Translations under genes and position numbers: made by a program | Source: Rubrobacter sp. | GTDB taxonomy: Bacteria; Actinomycetota; Rubrobacteria; Rubrobacterales; Rubrobacteraceae | Direction: 5' to 3' | Assembly: GCA_013697825.1 (NCBI GenBank) | Contig: JACCWD010000079.1 | Location: 1-36,957, forward strand | DNA length: 36,957 bases | Notes under the pieces: model-generated | Database searches by the model: none | What the model was told of the DNA's origin: nothing | Seen by the model: the letters and a program-made list of their open reading frames with translations, nothing else | Shown here: one piece after another, positions 21,794 to 30,341 of the stretch | Layout: each line of letters opens with the position of its first letter | Position numbering within the stretch: the first letter of the stretch is position 1

Positions 21794-23410
21794 ATGAATG
21801 AAGCTGGAGCAAGGCTTAGCCGCAGAGATTTCCTGAAGATCAGCGGTGCCGGACTCGCCGGCGCGTCGTTGCTCGGCGTCGCGGGATGCGGCGGCGGAGG
21901 AGGCGGCGGAGAGGGCGGCGGCAACGGGGGGAACGGTGAGGGCGGCGGCGCGAACACGCTGACCGTGGCCCTCGATCAGGAACCCGCCATCCTCAACGGC
22001 CTCATCGTCGGCGGCGACCTCGTAGCCACCTCGAACATATGGACTCCCATTCAAGAGGGGCCGCTACGCATACAACCGGACTTCTCCTTCGCGCCGCTTC
22101 TCGCCGAGGAGATGCCGGAGGTCGTGAGCGAAGACCCGCTCACCATCGAGTACACGCTCCGGGAAGGGCTCACGTGGTCGGACGGGGAGCCGCTCACGAG
22201 CGACGACTGTCTTTTCAGCTATGAGGTCGTGATGGACGAGGCGAACCAGATCCTCTACCGCGACATCCACGAGAACATCGAGAACTTCGAGACGCCCGAC
22301 GAGCGGACGGTACGCATCACGTTCAGCGAGCCGGACGCGCGGTGGATGGATATGCTCGACGACCAGATTTTGCCTCGCCACATCCTCGAAGGCGAGGATT
22401 TCAACGAGCGCTTCAATGACGAGGTCATCGGCAGCGGGCCGTTCATGCTCGAGGAGTGGCGCAAAGGCCAAGACCTCACAATCGTCCGCAACGAGAATTA
22501 CTGGGGCGAGCCGCCCGCCATCGAGCGCATCGTATACCGCTTCATCCCGGACACGAACTCGCTGAAAGCGGCCTTGCAAGCCGGAGAGGTCCAGTTCATA
22601 AACCCGCCGCCGGACATCGGGCTTATAAGCGAGCTCGAAGGCTATGACGGCGTAACCTCCGAGGTCGGCTTCGGCTCGCAGTGGGAGCATCTCGCCTTCC
22701 AGCTAGAGAACGTGGACAACGCCAACATCCGGCGGGCGTTCGCGCACGCGGTGAATCGGCAGCAGATCATCGAAGAGGTTCTCCAGGGGGATGCCCGCGC
22801 CCTCCAGAGCATCCTCGTGCCGGAGCAAGACCCGTTTTACACCCCGGCGTGGGAGATTTACGAGTACGACCCCGACGCCGCCCGCGAGCTTGTGCAGCAA
22901 GCCGAGAGCGAGGGCGCGTCCACGGAGATCGAGTACTCGACGACCTCCGGCAACGCGCTCCGGGAGACGGCGCAGCAAGTCATCCAGCAGCAGATGGAGG
23001 AGGTCGGCATCACGCTGACCATCAACAACTCCTCCGCCGAGAACTTCTTCGGCGACCGACTCCCCGCCGGGGATTTCGAGATGGGGCAATGGGCGTGGAG
23101 CTCGTCGCCCGAGCCGTCCATAACGACGCTCTTCGGCGCGAACAACGTCGCCCCCGACGGACAGAACTCGTATCGCTACCGCAGCGAGGAGGCGACCGAG
23201 CTTATGGAGGAGTCCGACGTCACCCCCGACGAGGACGAGCGCGTCGAGCTTCTCCAGCAGGCGCAGGAAGTCATGGCCGAGGATTGCCCCCTCGTCCCGC
23301 TCTTCCAGCGGCCCGAGATCTACGCTTTCTCCGAGGAACTCACCGGCCCCGAGGTCAACGCGACCGTCGCCGGGGCGTTCTGGAACGTCGGCACGTGGAG
23401 CCTCGGCTAG
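21794..23410 (+). CDS. Peptide ABC transporter substrate-binding lipoprotein (SBP_bac_5)
   Basis: The 538-residue extracellular binding protein is of the DppA/OppA family. It has a Tat signal (SRRDFLK, Arg10-Arg11) and lipobox LLGVAGC with Cys32 as lipid anchor. A glycine-rich tether (about 33-50) is followed by the family-5 fold beginning TLTVALDQEPAILNGL, with YTLREGLTWSDGEPLTSDDC and EVIGSGPFMLEEWRKGQDLT as typical segments. Specificity (di- or oligopeptide, nickel chelate) cannot be read from sequence. A GAGAGGAGAAAAG site precedes the ATG. It leads the operon with the permease and ATPase genes; a hairpin follows the stop. Confidence 0.95.
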   Translation: MNEAGARLSRRDFLKISGAGLAGASLLGVAGCGGGGGGGEGGGNGGNGEGGGANTLTVALDQEPAILNGLIVGGDLVATSNIWTPIQEGPLRIQPDFSFAPLLAEEMPEVVSEDPLTIEYTLREGLTWSDGEPLTSDDCLFSYEVVMDEANQILYRDIHENIENFETPDERTVRITFSEPDARWMDMLDDQILPRHILEGEDFNERFNDEVIGSGPFMLEEWRKGQDLTIVRNENYWGEPPAIERIVYRFIPDTNSLKAALQAGEVQFINPPPDIGLISELEGYDGVTSEVGFGSQWEHLAFQLENVDNANIRRAFAHAVNRQQIIEEVLQGDARALQSILVPEQDPFYTPAWEIYEYDPDAARELVQQAESEGASTEIEYSTTSGNALRETAQQVIQQQMEEVGITLTINNSSAENFFGDRLPAGDFEMGQWAWSSSPEPSITTLFGANNVAPDGQNSYRYRSEEATELMEESDVTPDEDERVELLQQAQEVMAEDCPLVPLFQRPEIYAFSEELTGPEVNATVAGAFWNVGTWSLG

Positions 23411-23426
23411 AAATCGTTTCCGAGCG

Positions 23427-23449
23427 CCGGGGGCCGTTTCGGTCCCCGG
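23427..23449 (+). terminator. Intercistronic hairpin between binding protein and permease genes
   Basis: CCGGGGGCCG / CGGTCCCCGG forms a 10-bp stem (one G-U pair) with a TTT loop, 16 nt after the binding-protein stop. No T tract follows, so it is not a classic terminator. Hairpins at this position in transporter operons commonly protect the upstream message or cause partial termination, raising the binding-protein to permease ratio. Confidence 0.5.
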
Positions 23450-23554
23450 ACATTCAAAGTCAGCGGGGAGGTATGGCAGCCGCGTGCGTCCGTGGGCGTT
23501 GGGCGGTCGGATAGTTTAATATCCCGAGTCAAGAAGCAACGGAGGTGATAAGGG

Positions 23555-24517
23555 TTGCTGGCATACACCGTTAGGAAGTTCATCTTCAGCATCGTGGTTT
23601 TGTTTCTCGCGAGCATCGCCATCTTCACGCTCGTGAACATGGGCTACGACCCGCTCACGTCGCTCCGCCAGAACCCGAGGCTCTCACCGGATGACATAGA
23701 GCGCATCGCCGCCATATACGGCCTCGACCGCCCCGTCGTGGAGCGGTACTTCATCTGGATCGGCGGCTTCGTCACCGGCGACTTCGGCTTCTCGGTGAAC
23801 AATCAAGCGCCCGTCTCGAACGTCCTCGCACCGCGCATATGGCCGACGATACTCCTCATGGGATCGTCGCTCATCTTCACCGTCATCATCGCGATACCCT
23901 TCGGCATATACTCCGCCATCCGCAAATACAGCGCGGCGGACAACGTCGGAACCTTCTTCTCGTTCGTCGGCTATTCCATGCCGAGCTTCTGGCTCGGCCT
24001 CATCCTCCAACTCGTCCTCGGGGTGTATCTCACCGCGTGGGCCGGAACCCGTGTTTTTTATACGTCGGGGATGAGCACGGCGGGGGGCGGCTTCATAGAC
24101 CTTTTGCAACACCTCACGCTGCCCGTCATAACCCTCTCCGTCATCGGCATCGCCTCGTACAGCCGCTTCCAGAGAAGCTCCATGCTCGACGTGCTTTCGT
24201 CGGATTATCTCCGCACGGCGCGGGCGAAGGGACTCAGTCAACGGCGGGTGTATTTGAAACATGCTTTGCGGAACGCGCTCATACCCGTTGTCACGCTCAT
24301 CGCTTTGGAGATGGGGGTGCTTCTCGGGGGGGCGATCATCACGGAGACCATCTTCGCGTGGCCGGGCCTCGGCTTCCTCCTTGCGGACGCGCTCTACAAA
24401 GGCGACTACAACGTGGCGCAGGCTCTCCTCATGATCACCGCCGTCCTTGTCGTGTTCTTCAATTACGTGGCGGACATCGCGTACAGCCTCATCGACCCGA
24501 GGATCACTTATGCGTAA
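23555..24517 (+). CDS. Peptide ABC transporter permease, DppB/OppB type
   Basis: The 320-residue permease has six membrane helices: one at residues 8-28, an extracytoplasmic domain to about 95, then five more. The cytoplasmic EAA loop DYLRTARAKGLSQRRVYLKH contacts the ATPases. It forms the heterodimeric channel with the DppC-type protein that follows. The start is TTG at 23555, backed by GGAGGTGAT 5 nt upstream, one of the fullest anti-16S matches in the window. The 144-bp spacer after the binding-protein gene also holds AT-rich TTTAAT around 23515, which could be a secondary promoter. Confidence 0.95.
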   Translation: MLAYTVRKFIFSIVVLFLASIAIFTLVNMGYDPLTSLRQNPRLSPDDIERIAAIYGLDRPVVERYFIWIGGFVTGDFGFSVNNQAPVSNVLAPRIWPTILLMGSSLIFTVIIAIPFGIYSAIRKYSAADNVGTFFSFVGYSMPSFWLGLILQLVLGVYLTAWAGTRVFYTSGMSTAGGGFIDLLQHLTLPVITLSVIGIASYSRFQRSSMLDVLSSDYLRTARAKGLSQRRVYLKHALRNALIPVVTLIALEMGVLLGGAIITETIFAWPGLGFLLADALYKGDYNVAQALLMITAVLVVFFNYVADIAYSLIDPRITYA

Positions 24518-24529
24518 GGGGGGCTCGTA

Positions 24530-25459
24530 ATGGCCGAACAAGACCGCATGTCCGTCGGGACGGCGGGCGGCGCGGCCGTCGAGCTTGCCGGGGGCGAAGA
24601 GTACGGAAAGGTCGAGGGCCGCACGCAGCGCGAGATAATATGGCGGCGCTTCCGGCGACACCGCCTCGCCCTCGCCGGGGGGATAATTCTCATACTCCTC
24701 TATCTCTCCGCCCTTCTCACGCCGTGGATCACACCATACGGCTTCGACGAGCCGAACTATGCGGCGATAAACAGCGCGCCCACCGTCGAGCACCCGATGG
24801 GAACCGACCGCCTCGGGCGCGACGAACTCACCCGCGTCCTTTACGGGGGGCGCATCTCGCTCATGGTCGGACTCGGGGTCGGGGTCTTCTCCACGGCCAT
24901 CGGCGCGGGGGTCGGGATTTTGGCCGGATACTACGGAAAGCGCGTGGACACGGGGCTTATGTCCTTCACCGACTTCATCCTCGTGCTTCCGCTCCTCCCG
25001 CTTCTTCTCGTCGCGGGGAGCATCTTCCAGTTCTCGCCCGTGACGATCACGATGGTTCTCGTCCTGTTTTTGTGGGGGGCCATCGCCCGCTTGACCCGAG
25101 GACAGGTTCTCGCGATCAGAAATCAGGAATACGTCCAGGCCGCGAAGGCCATTGGCGTCTCGGACTTCAAAATAATGCTCCGCCACATCCTCCCGAACGT
25201 CGTCGGCGTCCTCGTCGTTCAAGCCACTTTGTACGTCGCGCTGGCGATACTCCTCGAAAGCGCGGTGTCGTTTCTCGGGTTCGGCATACAGCCGCCGACG
25301 CCTTCGTGGGGGAACATGCTCACCGACGCGCGGGCGACGATGACGACGCAGTGGTGGCTCACCGTCTTCCCCGGAGCCATGATCGTCATAACCGCATTGT
25401 GCGTAAACTTCCTCGGCGACGGACTGCGCGACGCCCTCGACCCGAAGGCGGTCGAATAA
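24530..25459 (+). CDS. Peptide ABC transporter permease, DppC/OppC type
   Basis: The 309-residue permease begins with a cytoplasmic N-terminal tail of about 50 residues containing the OppC_N segment REIIWRRFRRHRLALAGGII. The signature HPMGTDRLGRDELTRVLYGG follows the first helix, and the EAA loop is QEYVQAAKAIGVSDFKIMLR. Six helices are predicted. It pairs with the upstream DppB-type protein. AAGGGGGG lies about 8 nt before the ATG. Its last codon is only 3 nt from the first toxin-antitoxin gene, and the stop codon TAA is part of a TAAAAT -10-like box. Confidence 0.95.
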   Translation: MAEQDRMSVGTAGGAAVELAGGEEYGKVEGRTQREIIWRRFRRHRLALAGGIILILLYLSALLTPWITPYGFDEPNYAAINSAPTVEHPMGTDRLGRDELTRVLYGGRISLMVGLGVGVFSTAIGAGVGILAGYYGKRVDTGLMSFTDFILVLPLLPLLLVAGSIFQFSPVTITMVLVLFLWGAIARLTRGQVLAIRNQEYVQAAKAIGVSDFKIMLRHILPNVVGVLVVQATLYVALAILLESAVSFLGFGIQPPTPSWGNMLTDARATMTTQWWLTVFPGAMIVITALCVNFLGDGLRDALDPKAVE

Positions 25460-25462
25460 AAT
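25457..25462 (+). promoter_or_regulatory. -10-like TAAAAT at the permease stop, 6 nt before the antitoxin's internal ATG
   Basis: The box overlaps the TAA stop of the permease gene. With the usual 6-7 nt spacing, transcription would begin at the ATG of codon 3 of the antitoxin (25469). If active, this would uncouple the toxin-antitoxin genes and the downstream ATPase genes from the operon promoter. Confidence 0.35.
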
Positions 25463-25720
25463 ATGTCCATGCCCGAAGAAAAGAGAAGCCGGGAAACACA
25501 ATACGTCGTCGATGAAGAAGGGAAGCGCGTCGCGGTCATCCTCGACATCGAGGAGTTCGAGAGGATCATGGACGAGTTGGAGGAGCTTGAGGACATCCGG
25601 GATTCGGAGGAGGTTCTCGCCGCCATCGCGCGTGGCGAGGAGGAAGCCATGCCGTGGGAGCAAGCCAAGAAGGAGATCGAAGCCGAAAGAGCGGAACTCA
25701 GGAGACGTGGTGAGCTATGA
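25463..25720 (+). CDS. RelB/Phd-like antitoxin (copy 1)
   Basis: The 85-residue protein has the YefM/Phd/RelB antitoxin layout. It opens with a beta-hairpin region TQYVVDEEGKRVAVILDIEE, then FERIMDELEELEDI, followed by an acidic middle and a C-terminal helix (PWEQAKKEIEAERAELRRR) of the kind that binds the toxin. It is a close paralog of the antitoxin at 25981. It starts 3 nt after the permease stop without a good ribosome site, so translation may be coupled. Alternatively, the internal ATG at 25469 lies exactly 6 nt after a TAAAAT box (25457-25462), which would allow a leaderless independent message. It overlaps its toxin gene. Confidence 0.85.
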   Translation: MSMPEEKRSRETQYVVDEEGKRVAVILDIEEFERIMDELEELEDIRDSEEVLAAIARGEEEAMPWEQAKKEIEAERAELRRRGEL

Positions 25721-25964
25721 ACTCGTCGTTCCGCCAAAGGTCCGCAAGGTGATAGCCCGCCTTCCCGACACCGCGAAAGAACGAGTTTCGCACGCCATTG
25801 ACGGGCTCGTGGAAACCCCGCGCCCCGTCGGAAGCCTGAAACTGAAAGGCTCGGAGCTTCGGCGCGTCCGGGTCGGCGAATACCGCATCCTCTACGACGT
25901 GGACGACGAGAGCCGCAAAATAACCATCACGAAGGTCGCCCACCGCCGCGAAAGCTATCGTTGA
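25710..25964 (+). CDS. RelE/ParE-like toxin (copy 1)
   Basis: The 84-residue toxin of the RelE/ParE superfamily has an N-terminal strand YELVVPPKVRKVIARLP, two helices (KERVSHAIDGLVETP), a LKLKGSELRRVRVGEYRILY beta-sheet core and a C-terminal AHRRESYR tail. RelE types cut mRNA on the ribosome; the tail with conserved His-Arg-Arg resembles that group, but ParE-like gyrase inhibition cannot be excluded. The GTG at 25710 follows AGGAG; a GTG directly before it (25707) is equally possible. It overlaps the antitoxin end by 11 bp. Confidence 0.86.
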   Translation: MSYELVVPPKVRKVIARLPDTAKERVSHAIDGLVETPRPVGSLKLKGSELRRVRVGEYRILYDVDDESRKITITKVAHRRESYR

Positions 25965-25980
25965 GATGAAGAGGTGAACC

Positions 25981-26238
25981 ATGGCGATGCCCGAAGAAAA
26001 CAAGAACCCCGAAATACAATACGTTGTCGACGAGGATGGCAAGCGAACCGCCGTCATCCTCGGCATCGAGGAGTTCGAGCGGATCATGGACGAGCTCGAA
26101 GAGATCGAGGACGCTCGGGTGGCGGAGGAGGCTCGGCGTGAGATCGACAGCGGGGAGGATGAGATGATTCCGTGGGAGCAAGCGAAGAAGGAGATCGAAG
26201 AAGAGCGATCCCGCCTCAAGCGAGAAGGAATTGTATGA
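25981..26238 (+). CDS. RelB/Phd-like antitoxin (copy 2)
   Basis: An 85-residue paralog of the antitoxin at 25463, nearly collinear along its length: shared MPEE start, QYVVDE, GKR, FERIMDELEE and PWEQAKKEIE segments. A GAGGTG site lies 5 nt before the ATG. It starts 16 nt after the first toxin. Differences cluster in the middle acidic segment (ARVAEEARREIDSGEDE), the part most likely to set partner specificity. The last 8 bp overlap the second toxin. Confidence 0.86.
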   Translation: MAMPEENKNPEIQYVVDEDGKRTAVILGIEEFERIMDELEEIEDARVAEEARREIDSGEDEMIPWEQAKKEIEEERSRLKREGIV

Positions 26239-26482
26239 GATCGTCTTCAAGCAAAAAGGGCGGAGGGCGGTCGCGCGACTTCCGGAAAGCGTGCATGGCC
26301 GCGTGATGCGAGCCATAGACAGCCTCGCCGAAAACCCCCGTCCGACGGGGTGCCGCAGACTTCGGGGGCGGAAGGACTGGCGAGTCAGGGTCGGAGATTA
26401 CCGGATCATATACGGCATAGACGACGACCGACGAATCGTGGAGATATTGTCCGCCGCCCACCGAAGAGAAATCCACCGCTAA
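26231..26482 (+). CDS. RelE/ParE-like toxin (copy 2)
   Basis: An 83-residue RelE/ParE superfamily toxin, clearly homologous to copy 1 but more diverged than the antitoxins. It begins YEIVFKQKGRRAVARLPESV, with the core WRVRVGDYRIIYGIDDD and the tail AHRREIHR. The basic loop CRRLRGRKDWRVRVGDYR carries the arginines and lysine expected near the RNA-contact face. It starts with TTG at 26231 after GAAGGAA and overlaps the antitoxin by 8 bp. It ends 19 nt before the first ATPase gene of the transporter. Confidence 0.86.
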   Translation: MYEIVFKQKGRRAVARLPESVHGRVMRAIDSLAENPRPTGCRRLRGRKDWRVRVGDYRIIYGIDDDRRIVEILSAAHRREIHR

Positions 26483-26501
26483 AACAATGAGGTTATAAAT
26501 C

Positions 26502-27517
<1,016 letters not shown>

Positions 27518-27521
<4 letters not shown>

Positions 27522-28582
27522 CCGAAGCGAACGGCGGCTCCGGGAACCTCCTCGAAGTGAAGAATATGAAGATGCACTTTCCCATAAAGGCCGGGGTGCT
27601 CAAACGAACCGTCGGGCATGTGAAGGCCGTGGACGGCGTGGATCTCTCGGTTCGGAAGGGCGAGACACTCGGCCTCGTCGGGGAGTCGGGATGCGGTAAA
27701 AGCACGCTCGCGCGCATGATCCTCCGCCTTTTGGAGCCGACCGACGGCGAGGTGAACTTCGAGGGGCGCGACGTACTCAAGCTCGGACGGAAGGACATGC
27801 TCAAAGTCCGGCGCGACATGCAAATCGTCTTTCAAGACCCGTACGCTTCATTGAACCCGCGCATGACGGTCGGGAACATAATCGCCGAGCCGCTCAAAAC
27901 GCACAAAATCGAGGGCGACAAGAAGAAGCGCGTTCAAGAACTCCTCGAAATCGTCGGGCTTTCCCCCGAGCATTACAACCGCTATCCGCACGAGTTCTCG
28001 GGCGGGCAAAGGCAGAGGATCGGGGTGGCGAGGGCCGTCGCCCTCAATCCGAAGCTCATTATTTGCGACGAGCCGGTGAGTGCTTTGGATGTCTCGATCC
28101 AGGCTCAGGTCGTGAACCTTTTGCAGGATCTCCAAAAGGAGTTCGACCTCACGTATGTCTTCATCGCGCACGACCTTTCGGTGGTGAAGCATATTTCGGA
28201 CCGGGTGGCGGTTATGTACCTCGGGAAGATCGTGGAGGTCGCCGACCGGAAGACGCTTTACGCGGAGCCGCGCCACCCGTACACGGCGTCGCTCCTCTCG
28301 GCGATCCCGATCCCCGACCCGGAGAAGGAGCGCAGCCGCCAGCGAGTCGTCCTCGCCGGCGACGTGCCTTCCCCTTCGAACCCCCCGTCGGGCTGCCCGT
28401 TCCACACCCGCTGCCCGAGGGCGCGCGAATATTGCAAAGAGAACATCCCGCCCCTCGAAAAGCACGAGGTCGGAGTCGGCGGCGAAGACGCCGGGGAGCA
28501 TCGGGCGGCGTGCTTCTTCCCGGTTATGGAGGGGGAGAGGATAGACGAGCGCGCCGACGCGGAGCCGTACCACTCGAATTGA
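27518..28582 (+). CDS. Peptide ABC transporter ATP-binding protein, DppF/OppF type
   Basis: The 354-residue ATPase starts at the ATG overlapping the DppD-type stop (ATGA). It has Walker A GESGCGKS (55-62), signature [14 protein letters not shown], Walker [15 protein letters not shown] and the switch FIAHDLSVV. The C-terminal extension has [15 protein letters not shown]. The N-terminal [18 protein letters not shown] segment is typical of the F-type partner. It completes the heterodimeric ATPase. Its TGA touches the first heptad arm of the palindromic element. Confidence 0.96.
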
Positions 28583-28583
28583 A

Positions 28584-28708
28584 GGCTTCAGGTTTCAGGC
28601 ATCGGGCAAAACCGTCCGACGCGGAAACTCGGCTCCGCGCAAAGGATGTGGACGGACGGCGGTTCGGCCACCGCCAGACCTGAAACCTGAGACCTGAAGC
28701 CTGAAACC
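28584..28708. repeat. Nested palindromic element with CCTGARR heptads
   Basis: The right end has four tandem 7-mers (CCTGAAA, CCTGAGA, CCTGAAG, CCTGAAA at 28679-28706). The left arm (GGCTTCAGGTTTCAGGC, 28584-28600) is the reverse complement of two such heptads. Between them lie smaller inverted repeats: CCGTCC...GGACGG, CGCGGA...TCCGCG (28619-28638 region) and GGCGGT...ACCGCC (about 28658-28675). Together they can fold into a branched structure of about 125 bp. It fills almost the whole gap between the ATPase gene and the second binding protein. A similar heptad repeat type occurs in several bacterial genomes; its mode of spread is unknown to me. Confidence 0.7.
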
Positions 28709-28720
28709 TTCCACAGCGGG

Positions 28721-28726
28721 TAAACT
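28721..28726 (+). promoter_or_regulatory. -10 box (TAAACT) 7 nt before ATG: leaderless candidate
   Basis: TAAACT ends 7 nt before the ATG at 28734 and directly follows the palindromic element. No ribosome-binding site is present. It would let the second binding protein be expressed separately from the transporter operon. Confidence 0.4.
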
Positions 28727-28733
28727 ATGTCGC

Positions 28734-30284
28734 ATGGCGCGTATAAGGACATTCGCAATCATGGGATTTCTCGCCGCTTCGCTTGCCGTTTTCGCATACA
28801 TCGCGGCGAGCGGCGGAAGCTCGGAGGTGACCGACGAGCCGCCCCGGTACATCGAGCCGCGCGAGAGCGAACCCGTCAGCCAGGTCGGGCAGGGAGGCAC
28901 CGCCCGCATGGCCCTCCCCGTTTCGATGAGGCCGGGATGCCTCAACGCGTACCTCCCCGGATGCCGGGGCGCGGAGAACCTCAACGGCATCGTCTTCGAA
29001 GGCCCCCTCGCTCTTGGCCCTTCCGGGGAATATCGGCCCTCCCTCGCCTCCGCCATGCCTTCGTACGGCGACGGGACTTTGAGCCTCGACCCGATGACCG
29101 TCGAATTGCGGCTTCGCCCGAACGCCGCCTTCTCCGACGGGGAACCCGTGACGAGCGAGGATGTCGAGTGGACATACGGGCAAGCCGCCGAACTCGCCGA
29201 TGAGGGGAGGATATCCTCCGTGTACTCCGGCTTCGCGCGTCTCGACGAGGTCGAGGCGACCGGGCCGAAGTCCGTCTCGCTCGTCTTCGACGGCTCGTAC
29301 TCGGAGTGGCGGAGCCTCCTCACGGCCCCCGTGCTTCCCGCCCATGTGTATGGGGAAGGGGGGGAGGGCGCTTCCGACGGACTCGCTTCGCTCCCGCTCG
29401 ACGAGGAGCCGGTCGGGAGCGGCCCGTTCCTCCTCGGCGGGATGGGGGAGGAGGGGATCGGCTTCACGGCGAACGCCCGGTACTGGCGGGCGATGCTCGA
29501 GTTCCCGAGGCTCGACGGCCTCGAGGTCGAGTTCTCCGGCCCGAACGTCGCCGCCGAAAGCCTCGCCTCCGGCCGCGCCGACTTCGGGTTCTTCACCCAG
29601 CCCGCCACCGCCCCCGACTCCGGCGGCCTCCTCCGCGCCGAAGCCCACAGAAACCGAACCGAAACCCTCATCTTCAACTCACGCCGGATGGACGGGGAAT
29701 TCCGGGGGGCCGTGGTCGGAAGCCTCGACCGAAGCGCCATGCTCTCCGACGGCCTCGAAACCATCGGCTCCGTGTTCCCCGGAACCGAGCCGCCCGAGTC
29801 GGGATGGGAAAATGGAGGCGACGCGCCGTCCGCCGTCCCCGCCGAGCCTCTCCGCCTCGCGTATCCTGCCGGAGGCCCGGCCCGCGACGAGGCCGCCGAG
29901 GCGACCGTCGAACAACTCGAAGCTTCCGGGATTCCGGCGGAGGCCGAGAGGATGTCCTCCGAGGAATTCTTCGGCGATGCTTTCCCATCCGGCGACTTCG
30001 ACCTCGCGATGATGGACTTCGCGTCCCCGGCGGAATACGAGGCGATCACGCCATTCCTTCCGGACAACTCTGCCCGGGCCGTCTCGCTGAGCCTCTCGGA
30101 GACCGAGGATCGCGAACAGTACCTCGCGCAGACACAGCGCATAATGGCCTCCGAGGACGCATTGCTCCCGCTCCACAAATGGCCCGACACGTACGCGTGG
30201 TCGAGTACCCTCTCCGGCCCCGAGCCGGAAACCCCCCGGCGCGCCGTCGCATGGAACGCGGGGGAATGGGGATTCTTCAAGTAG
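28734..30284 (+). CDS. Second, divergent SBP_bac_5 substrate-binding protein (uncleaved anchor, no lipobox)
   Basis: The 516-residue protein has the family-5 binding-protein fold: ARMALPVSMRPGCLNAYLPG at the start, LRLRPNAAFSDGEPVTSEDV (collinear with FSDGEPVTS of DppA-type proteins), EEPVGSGPFLLGGMGEEGIG, and a C-terminal GEWGFFK matching the WNVGTWSLG end of the operon's first binding protein. Unlike that protein it has only an N-terminal hydrophobic anchor (about 8-25, ending YIAASGGSSE), no twin arginine and no lipobox cysteine. It may deliver other substrates to the same transporter. It lies 150 bp after the DppF-type gene, behind a palindromic element and a possible own promoter. Confidence 0.88.
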   Translation: MARIRTFAIMGFLAASLAVFAYIAASGGSSEVTDEPPRYIEPRESEPVSQVGQGGTARMALPVSMRPGCLNAYLPGCRGAENLNGIVFEGPLALGPSGEYRPSLASAMPSYGDGTLSLDPMTVELRLRPNAAFSDGEPVTSEDVEWTYGQAAELADEGRISSVYSGFARLDEVEATGPKSVSLVFDGSYSEWRSLLTAPVLPAHVYGEGGEGASDGLASLPLDEEPVGSGPFLLGGMGEEGIGFTANARYWRAMLEFPRLDGLEVEFSGPNVAAESLASGRADFGFFTQPATAPDSGGLLRAEAHRNRTETLIFNSRRMDGEFRGAVVGSLDRSAMLSDGLETIGSVFPGTEPPESGWENGGDAPSAVPAEPLRLAYPAGGPARDEAAEATVEQLEASGIPAEAERMSSEEFFGDAFPSGDFDLAMMDFASPAEYEAITPFLPDNSARAVSLSLSETEDREQYLAQTQRIMASEDALLPLHKWPDTYAWSSTLSGPEPETPRRAVAWNAGEWGFFK

Positions 30285-30328
30285 CTGACGATGTGATTCC
30301 GAGGGGCATGTTTCCGAAACCGCTTTAG

Positions 30329-30334
30329 TACAAT
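30329..30334 (+). promoter_or_regulatory. -10 box (TACAAT) 7 nt before GTG: leaderless candidate
   Basis: TACAAT ends 7 nt before the GTG at 30342; the bases between (CATCCTC) are pyrimidine-rich and cannot act as a ribosome site. No clear -35 element. Confidence 0.45.
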
Positions 30335-30341
30335 CATCCTC

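Noticed and set aside
28679-28708. Heptad array as a CRISPR-like repeat
   Set aside because: The units are directly adjacent 7-mers with no spacers and no cas genes are nearby.
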